Shown piece after piece: positions 52,091 to 59,935 of a stretch of 64,000 nt of DNA (positions within the stretch are counted from its first letter, which is position 1; each line of letters opens with the position of its first letter). Under the pieces are notes generated by a model, which was not told the DNA's origin, searched no databases, and worked only from the letters and a program-made list of their open reading frames with translations. The stretch comes from Achromobacter xylosoxidans (lineage in GTDB: Bacteria; Pseudomonadota; Gammaproteobacteria; Burkholderiales; Burkholderiaceae_B): positions 1,984,001 through 2,048,000 of the forward strand of contig NZ_LN831029.1 of NCBI RefSeq assembly GCF_001457475.1, given 5' to 3'. Both the position numbers and the translations under genes were made by a program.

Positions 52091-52621
52091 ATGAGCGATT
52101 GCCGAGTCTCGCCGGTCGTGCCGGGCACGCGCCCGGCCCTGGCAGAAATGGAAGCGCGCATCGCGGCCGCGCGCGGCCGTATCTCGCCGCTGTACCAGGT
52201 GCTGCTGAACAGTCCCGCCGTGGTGCAGGGGTGGGAGGCGATGCTGACCGCGATCCGCCTGAATACGTCGCTGTCGCCGCGGGTGCGCGAACTGATCATC
52301 CTGCGCGTGGCGACGCTGAACAATGCGCCCTACGAGTTCGATGCGCACGTGCCGCATGCGCTGGCTGCCGGCATGCCGCAGGCGGTGGTCGACCAGTTGC
52401 GCGGCGGCCCCCAGGCGGACACGGTGGCCGGGCTGGAGGCGGACGAGGCCGACGTGCTGGCCCTGACGGATGCCATGACCCGCGACATCGAGGTGCCGGA
52501 CGCGCTGTTCGCGCCGCTGCGTTCGCGCTACAACGATCAGGAACTGGTCGAACTGGCCGCGACGGTAGCCGCCTACAACATGGTGTCGCGCTTCCTGGTG
52601 GCGCTGCGCGTCGGGCACTGA
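52091..52621 (+). CDS. Carboxymuconolactone decarboxylase-like protein (AhpD fold)
   Basis: A 176-residue helical protein. LTAIRLNTSLSPRVRELIIL then RVATLNNAPYEFDAHVPHAL is the CMD/AhpD core. The usual CxxC pair is replaced (NNAPYEFDAH), so a peroxidase role is unlikely and a decarboxylase or lactone-related role is more likely. It starts 2 nt after the stop of the Bug gene. Confidence 0.83.
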   Translation: MSDCRVSPVVPGTRPALAEMEARIAAARGRISPLYQVLLNSPAVVQGWEAMLTAIRLNTSLSPRVRELIILRVATLNNAPYEFDAHVPHALAAGMPQAVVDQLRGGPQADTVAGLEADEADVLALTDAMTRDIEVPDALFAPLRSRYNDQELVELAATVAAYNMVSRFLVALRVGH

Positions 52622-52633
52622 AAGGAGCTTTGC

Positions 52634-53197
52634 ATGGACAAGACGGTATTGCTGGTGTCGCTGGGCGAGCGTTTCGACGCGACGCGCGCGGCCGATATGG
52701 CGCAACGCCTGACCGAAGGGCTGGACGGTGTGCGGCTGCGCGCCTTCGCCGCGATCGAGGAGGACGAGACCTACGTATATGTCGACGGCGATGCCGGTGG
52801 CCAGCCGGAAGTGCAGGCGCGCCTGGCCGAACTGTTCCCCGGGGCGCAGGCGCGCGTGCTGCACCGGACCCTGGACCTGGCCGGCGCCTCGGCCGGCTTG
52901 GATGCGCCCTGGCACTACATCGTCGAGACCGACGTGCTGCCCGAGGCCGAGGCGGACCTGAATGCCTGGTACGACCAGGAACACCTGCCGGGGCTGGCCG
53001 CGGTGCCCGGCACCGTGCGCGCGCAGCGCTATGAATGCCGCGACCAGGGGCCGCGCTACCTGGCCTGCTATGACCTGGAGACGCGCGAGACCTTCGGCAG
53101 CCCGCCGTGGCTGGCGGTGCGCGCCACCGACTGGAGCAGCCGGGTGCGGCCGTCGTTTCGCAACACGCGCCGCACCATGTTCCAGAAGATTCTTTGA
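52634..53197 (+). CDS. EthD-like dimeric alpha/beta-barrel protein
   Basis: A 187-residue protein with AAGGAG before its ATG. The C-terminal half, LNAWYDQEHLPGLAAVPGTV and RAQRYECRD, is the hallmark of EthD/DUF4286-type dimeric barrels, which often assist ring-cleavage or lactone steps. The N-terminal half (about 1-95) looks like a second, diverged copy. Its exact job is unknown. It lies between the CMD-like gene and the hydrolase gene. Confidence 0.7.
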   Translation: MDKTVLLVSLGERFDATRAADMAQRLTEGLDGVRLRAFAAIEEDETYVYVDGDAGGQPEVQARLAELFPGAQARVLHRTLDLAGASAGLDAPWHYIVETDVLPEAEADLNAWYDQEHLPGLAAVPGTVRAQRYECRDQGPRYLACYDLETRETFGSPPWLAVRATDWSSRVRPSFRNTRRTMFQKIL

Positions 53198-53220
53198 CAC
53201 AGAAGAACGAGGAGACAACG

Positions 53221-54108
53221 ATGGGCAAGCGATGGGCGAGGATTGTGCTGTGGGGCGCGTTGAGCGCGGCGGGGGTATCGGTGGCCGCGCAGGCCGCGCC
53301 GACGCCTGCCGCGGTGACGCCTGCGGACAAGGTCGAGCGCGTGACGGTGCTGCCGGGCAACGGCGCCCGTATCGAGGTGCTGGTGCAGGGCCAGGGCCCG
53401 GCCCTGGTGCTGCTGCCATCGCGCGGCCGCGGCCAGGAGGATTTCGACGACCTCGCGGCGCGGCTGGCGCAGGCTGGCTACCGCGTGCTGCGGCCCGAGC
53501 CGCGCGGCATCGGCGGCAGCAGCGGACCGATGAAGGACATCACGCTGCATGACTTCGGCAACGACATGGCGGCGGTGATCCGCGACGTGGCCAAGCAGCC
53601 GGTGGTGATGATCGGGCACGCCTTCGGCAACTGGGTGGCGCGCACCACGGGCGTGGACCATCCCGACCTGGTGCGCGGCGTGGTGATCGTGGCGGCGGCG
53701 GCCAAGAAGTATCCCGCCGGCCTGAGCGAGCACGTCGACCGCAGCGCCGACCTGTCGCTGCCCGACGCCGAGCGCCTCAAGTCCATCCAGTACGCGTTCT
53801 TCGCGCCGGGCCATGACGCCAGCGTCTGGCTCAACGGCTGGTACCCCCAGGTCAGCGAAAGCCAGCGCCTGGCCGGCAAGGCCACGCGCCAGTCGGACTG
53901 GTGGTCGGGCGGCAGCAAGCCGCTGCTCGATCTGCAGGCGGGCGCCGACCTGTTCAAGCCGGAATCGACCCGCAACGAGATCCGCGACGAATTCGGCGAG
54001 CGCGTGTCGGTGGTGGTGATCCCGGGCGCCGGCCACGCGCTGGTGCCGGAAGCGCCGCAGGCGGTGGTCGACGCCATCGTGCGCCGGGAAAAGTCGCTCA
54101 AGCCCTGA
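53221..54108 (+). CDS. Exported alpha/beta-hydrolase-fold protein lacking the nucleophile serine
   Basis: A 295-residue protein with a signal peptide (about 1-26, AQA cut), so it should be periplasmic. The fold is clear: LVLLPSRGRGQEDFDDLA, LRPEPRGIGGSSGPM, and the final histidine loop PGAGHALVPEAP. At the nucleophile elbow it reads IGHAFGNW, with Ala134 where Ser, Asp or Cys is expected. It may be inactive or use another mechanism; related proteins with GHAFG exist as far as I recall. It is last in the operon before a strong terminator. Confidence 0.8.
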   Translation: MGKRWARIVLWGALSAAGVSVAAQAAPTPAAVTPADKVERVTVLPGNGARIEVLVQGQGPALVLLPSRGRGQEDFDDLAARLAQAGYRVLRPEPRGIGGSSGPMKDITLHDFGNDMAAVIRDVAKQPVVMIGHAFGNWVARTTGVDHPDLVRGVVIVAAAAKKYPAGLSEHVDRSADLSLPDAERLKSIQYAFFAPGHDASVWLNGWYPQVSESQRLAGKATRQSDWWSGGSKPLLDLQAGADLFKPESTRNEIRDEFGERVSVVVIPGAGHALVPEAPQAVVDAIVRREKSLKP

Positions 54109-54128
54109 ATGCCGCGCCTGGCGCGGAT

Positions 54129-54161
54129 AAAAAAAAAGCAGCCCCACGGGGCTGCTTTTTT
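54129..54161. terminator. Bidirectional terminator between the catabolic operon and argF
   Basis: AAAAAGCAGCCCC and GGGGCTGCTTTTT pair around ACG with A and T runs on both sides. It can stop the operon (plus) and argF (minus). Confidence 0.9.
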
Positions 54162-54175
54162 CACGGGCGCGCTGC

Positions 54176-55117
54176 TTACTTGAGCTGGCCCAGCAGCAGG
54201 AACTCCATCAGCGCCTTCTGCACGTGCAGGCGGTTCTCGGCCTCATCCCAGACCACGCTCTGCGGGCCGTCGATGACTTCGCCGGTGACTTCCTCGCCGC
54301 GATGGGCGGGCAGGCAGTGCATGAACACGGCCTGGGGATCGGCGGCGGCCATCATCTCGGCGTCCACGCACCAGTCGGCGAAGGCGGCGCGGCGCTCTTC
54401 GTTCTCGGCCTCGTAGCCCATGCTGGTCCAGACGTCGGTGGTGACCAGGTGCGCCCCCTGGCAGGCCTGCATCGGGTCCTTGAACTGGCGCAGCACCTTG
54501 TCGGACGGCGAACCGATGCGGGCGGCTTCGAGCTCGTAGCCGGCCGGGGTCGACACGTGCAGCGTGAAGCCCAGCATCTCGGCGGCCTGCAGCCAGGTGT
54601 AGGCCATGTTGTTGGCGTCGCCGACCCAGGCGACCGTCTTGCCGGCGATGGGGCCGCGGTGCTCGATGTAGGTGAAGATGTCCGCCAGGATCTGGCAGGG
54701 GTGGAATTCGTTGGTCAGGCCGTTGATCACGGGCACGCGCGAGTGCGAGGCGAAGCGCTCGATGCGGGTCTGCTCGAACGTGCGGATCATGACGATGTCG
54801 ACCATGCGCGAGATGACGCGCGCGGTGTCCTCGATGGGCTCGGAGCGGCCCAGCTGGGAATCATTGGAGGTCAGGTTGATGACCGAGCCGCCCATCTGGT
54901 ACATGCCGGCCTCGAACGAGACGCGGGTACGGGTGCTGGCTTTTTCGAACACCATCGCCAGCGTGCGGTCGTGCAGCGGCATGTGGGGTTCGTAGCGCTT
55001 GAATTTTTCCTTGATCAGCCGCGCGCGGTCCAGCACGTAGGCGATCTCGGCGGACGAGAAGTCCTTGAACTGCAGAAAGTGCCGCAAGGGGCCGTTTTGA
55101 GTCGTGGGAGGAGTCAT
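54176..55117 (-). CDS. argF: Ornithine carbamoyltransferase
   Basis: A 313-residue enzyme from the ATG at 55117 (an ATG 18 nt earlier is possible; neither has a good ribosome-binding site). Carbamoyl-phosphate motif EKASTRTRVSFE (about residue 57), FHPCQ, and ornithine loop HCLPAHRGEEV are present. It makes citrulline. argD precedes it by 56 nt on the same strand, so the two form an arginine operon. The open frame upstream belongs to an antisense reading of argD, not to ArgF. Confidence 0.93.
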   Translation of the reverse strand: MTPPTTQNGPLRHFLQFKDFSSAEIAYVLDRARLIKEKFKRYEPHMPLHDRTLAMVFEKASTRTRVSFEAGMYQMGGSVINLTSNDSQLGRSEPIEDTARVISRMVDIVMIRTFEQTRIERFASHSRVPVINGLTNEFHPCQILADIFTYIEHRGPIAGKTVAWVGDANNMAYTWLQAAEMLGFTLHVSTPAGYELEAARIGSPSDKVLRQFKDPMQACQGAHLVTTDVWTSMGYEAENEERRAAFADWCVDAEMMAAADPQAVFMHCLPAHRGEEVTGEVIDGPQSVVWDEAENRLHVQKALMEFLLLGQLK

Positions 55118-55173
55118 GGTGATGTCGCAGGTCATTGGGCCCGGACGGGCTCGTGGCCCGGGCGGGAGGTTGA

Positions 55174-56355
55174 TTATGGATGTTCGGCCTGGAACTGTCG
55201 AATCAGCGACGCCAGGATGCCGACGATCTGGTCGGCTTCGGCGCGCGACAGGACCAGCGGCGGCAGCAGGCGGATGACGCGGTCGCGGGTGACGTTGATC
55301 AAAAGACCCGCTTCCAGGGCACGCAACGCCAGCACGCCGCAGGGACGGGTCAGTTCGATGCCCAGCATCAGGCCGCGGCCGCGCACCTCGACCACGCCGG
55401 GCACGCCGGCCAGTTCGGCGGCCAGCCGCGCCTGCAGGTGTCCGCCCACGTCGTGGGCATTGGCCAGCAGGTTTTCCGATTCCAGCGCGTCCAGCACCGC
55501 CAGGCCGGCCGCGCAGACCAGCGGGCCGCCGCCGAAGGTGGTGCCATGGCTGCCGGGGGTGAACACGCCCGCCGCGGGGCCGGCGGCCAGCATCGCGCCG
55601 ATCGGCACGCCGCCGGCCAGGCCCTTGGCCAGGGTCATGACGTCCGGCACGATGTCGGCCCACTGGTGGGCGAACCACTTGCCGGTGCGGCCGATGCCCG
55701 ACTGGACCTCGTCGATCATCAGCAGCCAGCCGCGCTCGGTGCACAGTTGTCGTACCTCTCGAAGGAAGGCGGCATCGGAGGGACGGATGCCGCCTTCGCC
55801 CTGCAGGGCTTCGAGCAGCACGGCGGCCACGCGCGGCTCGGCGTCGCCGGCGGCGCGGATCGCGGCGGCATCGTTGTACGGCACCTGGATGAAGCCCGAG
55901 GGCAGGGGCTCGAAGCCCTTGCGCGCCTTGTCGCTGCCGGTGGCGGCCAGCGTGGCCAGGGTGCGCCCGTGCCAGGACGAGTCCATGGTGATGATGTGGG
56001 CGTGGCTGTTGCCGTGCCGGTAGGCGTAGTAGCGCGCCAGCTTGATGGCGGCTTCGTTGGCCTCGGAGCCGCTGTTGTTGAAGACCACGTCGCGCATGCC
56101 GGACAGCCGCGCCAGGCGCGCGGCCAGCTCGGTCTGCTGCGGGACTTCGTAGATATTGGAGGTGTGGATGACGCGCGCGGCCTGCTCGCTGATGGCCGCG
56201 ACCAGCCGGGGATGGGCGTGGCCCAGACAGGAGACGCCGATGCCCGCCAGCGCGTCCAGGTACTTGCGGCCCTGCGCGTCCCACAGCCAGACACCCTGGC
56301 CGTGGGTGAACGATACCGGCAGCCGGGCATAGATGTTGGCCAGAGGCGAGGTCAT
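55174..56355 (-). CDS. argD: Acetylornithine aminotransferase
   Basis: A 393-residue class III aminotransferase. The ATG at 56355 has AGGAGG 7 nt before it on its strand. VFNNSGSEANEAAIKLARYY, LLMIDEVQSGIGRTGKWFAHQ and the PLP lysine in TLAKGLAGGVPIGAM (about residue 245) are seen. It acts in arginine synthesis with argF downstream. Confidence 0.92.
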   Translation of the reverse strand: MTSPLANIYARLPVSFTHGQGVWLWDAQGRKYLDALAGIGVSCLGHAHPRLVAAISEQAARVIHTSNIYEVPQQTELAARLARLSGMRDVVFNNSGSEANEAAIKLARYYAYRHGNSHAHIITMDSSWHGRTLATLAATGSDKARKGFEPLPSGFIQVPYNDAAAIRAAGDAEPRVAAVLLEALQGEGGIRPSDAAFLREVRQLCTERGWLLMIDEVQSGIGRTGKWFAHQWADIVPDVMTLAKGLAGGVPIGAMLAAGPAAGVFTPGSHGTTFGGGPLVCAAGLAVLDALESENLLANAHDVGGHLQARLAAELAGVPGVVEVRGRGLMLGIELTRPCGVLALRALEAGLLINVTRDRVIRLLPPLVLSRAEADQIVGILASLIRQFQAEHP

Positions 56356-56500
56356 CGCGGGTCCTCCTGGGCTTTTCCCCTGGGCGGATCGCCTTTCGGG
56401 ACAGGGCAAAGGATCAATCATATACAATTCGCGGCGCGGGGCGCAGTTTGATCACGCCGACGATCCGGCTTCGTGAAGGGCGTTCCGTAGTGAAGAATCC

Positions 56501-56791
56501 ATGGCAACTCGCGTCAGACAATTCGTAATTCATGGCGTTACCGAAAGCGGTAGCCGCTTTCGCCCCAGCGATTGGGCGGAACGGCTCGCCGGCGTAATGG
56601 CACAGTTCCGGCCCGCCGGCTGTGCCGGTAACCACCTCACCTACTCGCCCTACGTGCTGCCCGTCGTCATCGACGGCGTGCGTGGCATCGTGGTCGACCA
56701 GCGCTTGCGCGATCTCGAACCGCTGGCGTACAAGTTCGTGGTGGATTTCGCCCGCGACAACCACCTCAAGACGGAAGAACGCGAAATCTAG
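56501..56791 (+). CDS. DUF3579 protein
   Basis: A 96-residue basic protein divergent from argD. The sequence (FRPSDWAERLAGVMAQFRP, YSPYVLPVVIDGVRGIVVD, LEPLAYKFVVDFARDN) is the DUF3579 family of betaproteobacteria, whose function is not known. It ends 15 nt before a hairpin at 56807-56829. Confidence 0.85.
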   Translation: MATRVRQFVIHGVTESGSRFRPSDWAERLAGVMAQFRPAGCAGNHLTYSPYVLPVVIDGVRGIVVDQRLRDLEPLAYKFVVDFARDNHLKTEEREI

Positions 56792-56806
56792 GCTTGCCGA
56801 AACCAC

Positions 56807-56829
56807 AAAGCGCCCGAATCGGGCGCTTT
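56807..56829. terminator. Terminator between DUF3579 gene and dctM
   Basis: AAAGCGCCCGA and GGGCGCTTT pair around ATC; it lies between two converging genes and could serve both. Confidence 0.75.
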
Positions 56830-56912
56830 GTCTTTCAGGCTTGCTACAGGCCGCGCCCCTCTCGCCGGGGCGGGGTGGCGCGCGGCCGCCCGCGTGGCGG
56901 CCGGCCGCGTTG

Positions 56913-58190
56913 CTACTTGGCGTAGACCAGGTCGCGCAGTCCCAACGACAACCCCGGCCAATACGTAATCACCATCAGGCAGACAATCACCACCCCCACG
57001 AACGGAATCAACGGCTTGATCAACCGCTCCAGCGGCAATTTGGCCACCGCGCACGCCGCGAACAGATTCACCCCGAATGGCGGCGTGATCATGCCCAGGG
57101 CCAGGTTGACCACCATGATGATGCCGAAGTGCACCGGGTCCACCCCGAACTTCAGCGCCACCGGCAGCAGCAGCGGGGCCAGCACCACGATCGAGGCCGA
57201 GGTCTCGATGAACATGCCGATCACGAACAGCGCCAGGTTCACGCCCATCAGGAACGAGAACTGGGTGTCGAACAGCTGCGCCAGCCACACGCCCAGCGCG
57301 TCGGGGATGCCGGCGCGGTTCAGCAGGAAGCTGAAGACGCCGGCGTTGGCGATCACGAACATGATCACGGCGGTGGACACCACCGACTTGTGCAGCGTGT
57401 CCGACAGCTGTTTGAAGCTCAGGCGGCGGTAGACGAACTTGCCCACCACCACCGCGTACATCACCGCCACCACCGACGCCTCGGTCGGGGTGAAGACGCC
57501 GCCGTAGATGCCGCCCAGGATGATGACCGGCATCATCAGCGCCAGCCAGGCGCGTTTGAAGGCCGGCCACAGCGGCAGGCGGCCTTCGCCGTCGCGCTTG
57601 CCCAGGTTGTTGCGCTTGGCGTAGAGCCACACGTAGAACATCAGCGCCACGCCGATCAGGATGCCGGGCATGACGCCGGCGATGAACAGTTCGCCGGTGG
57701 AGGTGTCGGTGGACACCGCGAACAGGATCATCGGGATCGACGGCGGGATGATCACCCCCAGCTCGGCCGCGCTGGCCTGCAATGACGCGGCGAAGGGGGC
57801 GGGATAGCCGTGGCGGATCATGGCCGGGATCAGGATGGCGCCCACCGCGAAGGTGGTGGCGACGCTGGAGCCGGCCACGGCGGCGAAGATCATGCAGGTC
57901 AGCACGCAGGTGCAGGCCAGGCCGCCCTGGATGCCGCCGACCACGCTCTTGGCGAACTCCACCATGCGTTCGGAGATGCCGCCGGCTTCCATCAGGTTGC
58001 CGGCCAGGATGAAGAACGGGATCGCGACCAGCGGGTACTTGTCCAGCGCGGCATAGAGCTGCTGGGCCACCACCAGCCAGGGCAGGTTGGCGGCGCCGAC
58101 CCCCGCCAGGCTGGCCAGCCCGATCGACACGGCGACCGGCACGGACAGCCCGAAGAAAATCAGCATCGAGACAATCATTAATTGGGACAT
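56913..58190 (-). CDS. dctM: TRAP transporter large permease DctM
   Basis: A 425-residue membrane protein with about 12 helices and DctM motifs: AIPFFILAGNLMEAGGIS, FAAVAGSSVATTFAVGAILIPAM, and GMFIETSASIVVLAPLLLPVA. It is the sodium-driven channel of a TRAP system for C4-dicarboxylates or similar acids. The small permease (58224) and binding protein (58836) precede it on the same strand. Confidence 0.92.
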   Translation of the reverse strand: MSQLMIVSMLIFFGLSVPVAVSIGLASLAGVGAANLPWLVVAQQLYAALDKYPLVAIPFFILAGNLMEAGGISERMVEFAKSVVGGIQGGLACTCVLTCMIFAAVAGSSVATTFAVGAILIPAMIRHGYPAPFAASLQASAAELGVIIPPSIPMILFAVSTDTSTGELFIAGVMPGILIGVALMFYVWLYAKRNNLGKRDGEGRLPLWPAFKRAWLALMMPVIILGGIYGGVFTPTEASVVAVMYAVVVGKFVYRRLSFKQLSDTLHKSVVSTAVIMFVIANAGVFSFLLNRAGIPDALGVWLAQLFDTQFSFLMGVNLALFVIGMFIETSASIVVLAPLLLPVALKFGVDPVHFGIIMVVNLALGMITPPFGVNLFAACAVAKLPLERLIKPLIPFVGVVIVCLMVITYWPGLSLGLRDLVYAK

Positions 58191-58223
58191 GGCGATATCG
58201 GCTGCTTGGATTCGGGACGGGAC

Positions 58224-58724
58224 TCAGCCCTGCGCGTCGTTGCGCACGGGGACGTCTTCTTCTTCGCCGGCGCACCAGCGCGCCAGCACGGCGATGGCGG
58301 CGAGCGTCGCGCCCACCGGGATCGCCAGGTAGATCCAGGAGATCGAGATGTCCAGGCTGGGCACGTTCTGGAAACGCACGCGGTAGGTCATCTGGCCGCC
58401 GATCCAGGCGATGAAGCCGAGAAAACCGGCGCAGATCAGGCCGATGACGGCTTCCAGCACGCGGCGGCGCATGCCGCCCAGCAGGTTGCGCAGCAGTTCG
58501 ACGCTGATCATGGCACCGTGGCGAAAGGCCAGGGCCACGCCCAGCAGCACGGTCCAGATCAGCAGGGCGCGGGTCAGCACCTCGCTCCAGTCGGCGGGCG
58601 AATGCAGCACGAAGCGGGCGATGACCTGGTAGAAAGCGGCGGCCGCGGCGGCCACCAGCAGGAGTTGGGCGATGACCGACACCAGCTTGAACAGGATGCG
58701 GTCTAAGGCGCAGAGCAGACGCAT
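58224..58724 (-). CDS. dctQ: TRAP transporter small permease DctQ
   Basis: A 166-residue protein with four helices and the DctQ pattern (ARFVLHSPADWSEVLTRALLIW, RHGAMISVELLRNLL). It lies 33 nt before dctM and 111 nt after the binding-protein gene, in the normal dctPQM order on the minus strand. Confidence 0.9.
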   Translation of the reverse strand: MRLLCALDRILFKLVSVIAQLLLVAAAAAAFYQVIARFVLHSPADWSEVLTRALLIWTVLLGVALAFRHGAMISVELLRNLLGGMRRRVLEAVIGLICAGFLGFIAWIGGQMTYRVRFQNVPSLDISISWIYLAIPVGATLAAIAVLARWCAGEEEDVPVRNDAQG

Positions 58725-58835
58725 GGGGGTTTCCAGGACGGATGGCGGAGCGCGCGGAGGGCGGAGCGGCAGGCGCCGCCGGGGACGAAATTCGCTTCCG
58801 TCATCCCGGCGCCTCGCGCCGCGCCGGCCTTGCGC

Positions 58836-59810
58836 TTACTTGGTGTCGCGGATCGACTCGATCAGCTTCTTGTCGAACTTCTTGTAGTACTCGGGATAGG
58901 CCGGCTCGACGGCGGCGGCGAAGGCGGCGCGGTCGACTTCGGACACCTGCATGCCTTCCTTCTTGAGCTGCTCGACGCCGGTCTTCTCGATGTTGTCGAC
59001 ATAGGCGCGCATGGCCTGGGCCGATTCCTTGCCGGCCTTGTCGAACTTGGCCTTGTCGTCGGCCGACAGGCCGTCATAGACGTTGGCCGACATCAGCACC
59101 AGCGCCGGGCCGTAGACGTGGCCGGTCAGCGACAGGTATTTCTGCATCTGCGACAGCTTGGCCGAGGTGATCACCGACAGCGGGTTTTCCTGACCGTCGA
59201 TGGTGCCCTGCTGCAGGGCGGTGGCCACTTCCGGCCAGGCCATCGGCGTCGGCAGGATGCCGATCTGGCGGAAGGCGGTGATGTGGATCGGGTTTTCCGT
59301 GGTGCGGATCTTCAGGCCCTTGGCGTCGGCCGGCGTCTTGACCGGGCGCACGTTGTTGGTCAGGTGGCGAAAGCCCTGCTCGCCCCAGGCCAGCGCGACG
59401 ATGCCACGGCTGGGGAACTTTGCCAGCATATCCTGTCCGATCTTGCTGTCGAGCACGTTGCGCGCGTGTTGCAGGTCGCGCAGCAGGAAGGGGATGTCGA
59501 AGACGCCGGTCTCGGGCACGAAGTTCAGGGTGGCGCCGGTCGAGACGATGGCCAGGTCGATGGTGCCTATCTGCAGGCCTTCGATTACTTCGCGTTCGCC
59601 GCCCAGCGCGCTGTTGGCGAATTGCTGTACCTTGTACTTGCCGTTGCTGGACGCTTCGATCGACTTGGCCAGGGCGTCGGCCCCAGCGCCGTAGTGCGAC
59701 GACGTCGACAGGGCATAGGCCATCTTCAGGGGAGCCTGGGCCGAGGCGGCCAGGGGCGCGGCGACCGCGCAGGCAGCCAGGATCGTGGCCGCGAGCCAGG
59801 ATTTACGCAT
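58836..59810 (-). CDS. dctP: TRAP transporter substrate-binding protein DctP
   Basis: A 324-residue periplasmic protein; the ATG at 59810 has GGAGAAG before it. Signal peptide about 1-24 (cut after ASA). DctP features: SSHYGAGADALAKSIEA, ATALQQGTIDGQENPLSVI (substrate-binding Arg/Asn region) and LNFVPETGVFDIPFLLRD. Substrate not determinable from sequence. It is divergent from the FtsX-type permease gene. Confidence 0.9.
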   Translation of the reverse strand: MRKSWLAATILAACAVAAPLAASAQAPLKMAYALSTSSHYGAGADALAKSIEASSNGKYKVQQFANSALGGEREVIEGLQIGTIDLAIVSTGATLNFVPETGVFDIPFLLRDLQHARNVLDSKIGQDMLAKFPSRGIVALAWGEQGFRHLTNNVRPVKTPADAKGLKIRTTENPIHITAFRQIGILPTPMAWPEVATALQQGTIDGQENPLSVITSAKLSQMQKYLSLTGHVYGPALVLMSANVYDGLSADDKAKFDKAGKESAQAMRAYVDNIEKTGVEQLKKEGMQVSEVDRAAFAAAVEPAYPEYYKKFDKKLIESIRDTK

Positions 59811-59935
59811 TGTCTTCTCCAGGGATATCAGTATTTTTTGCAGTGGGTTTTGCAGTCGGTATGCGGCGCCGCAAGGCGCTTCGCGCATGATAGCGGGATT
59901 CGGCCCCCATTCCGGCCGTTGGTTAACATTGGCAG

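Noticed and set aside
54176..56284. 702-codon open frame joining argF to an upstream extension
   Set aside because: The upstream part is an out-of-frame reading of argD on the same strand (Arg/Pro/Ala-rich, no domain). ArgF has its normal length from 55117.
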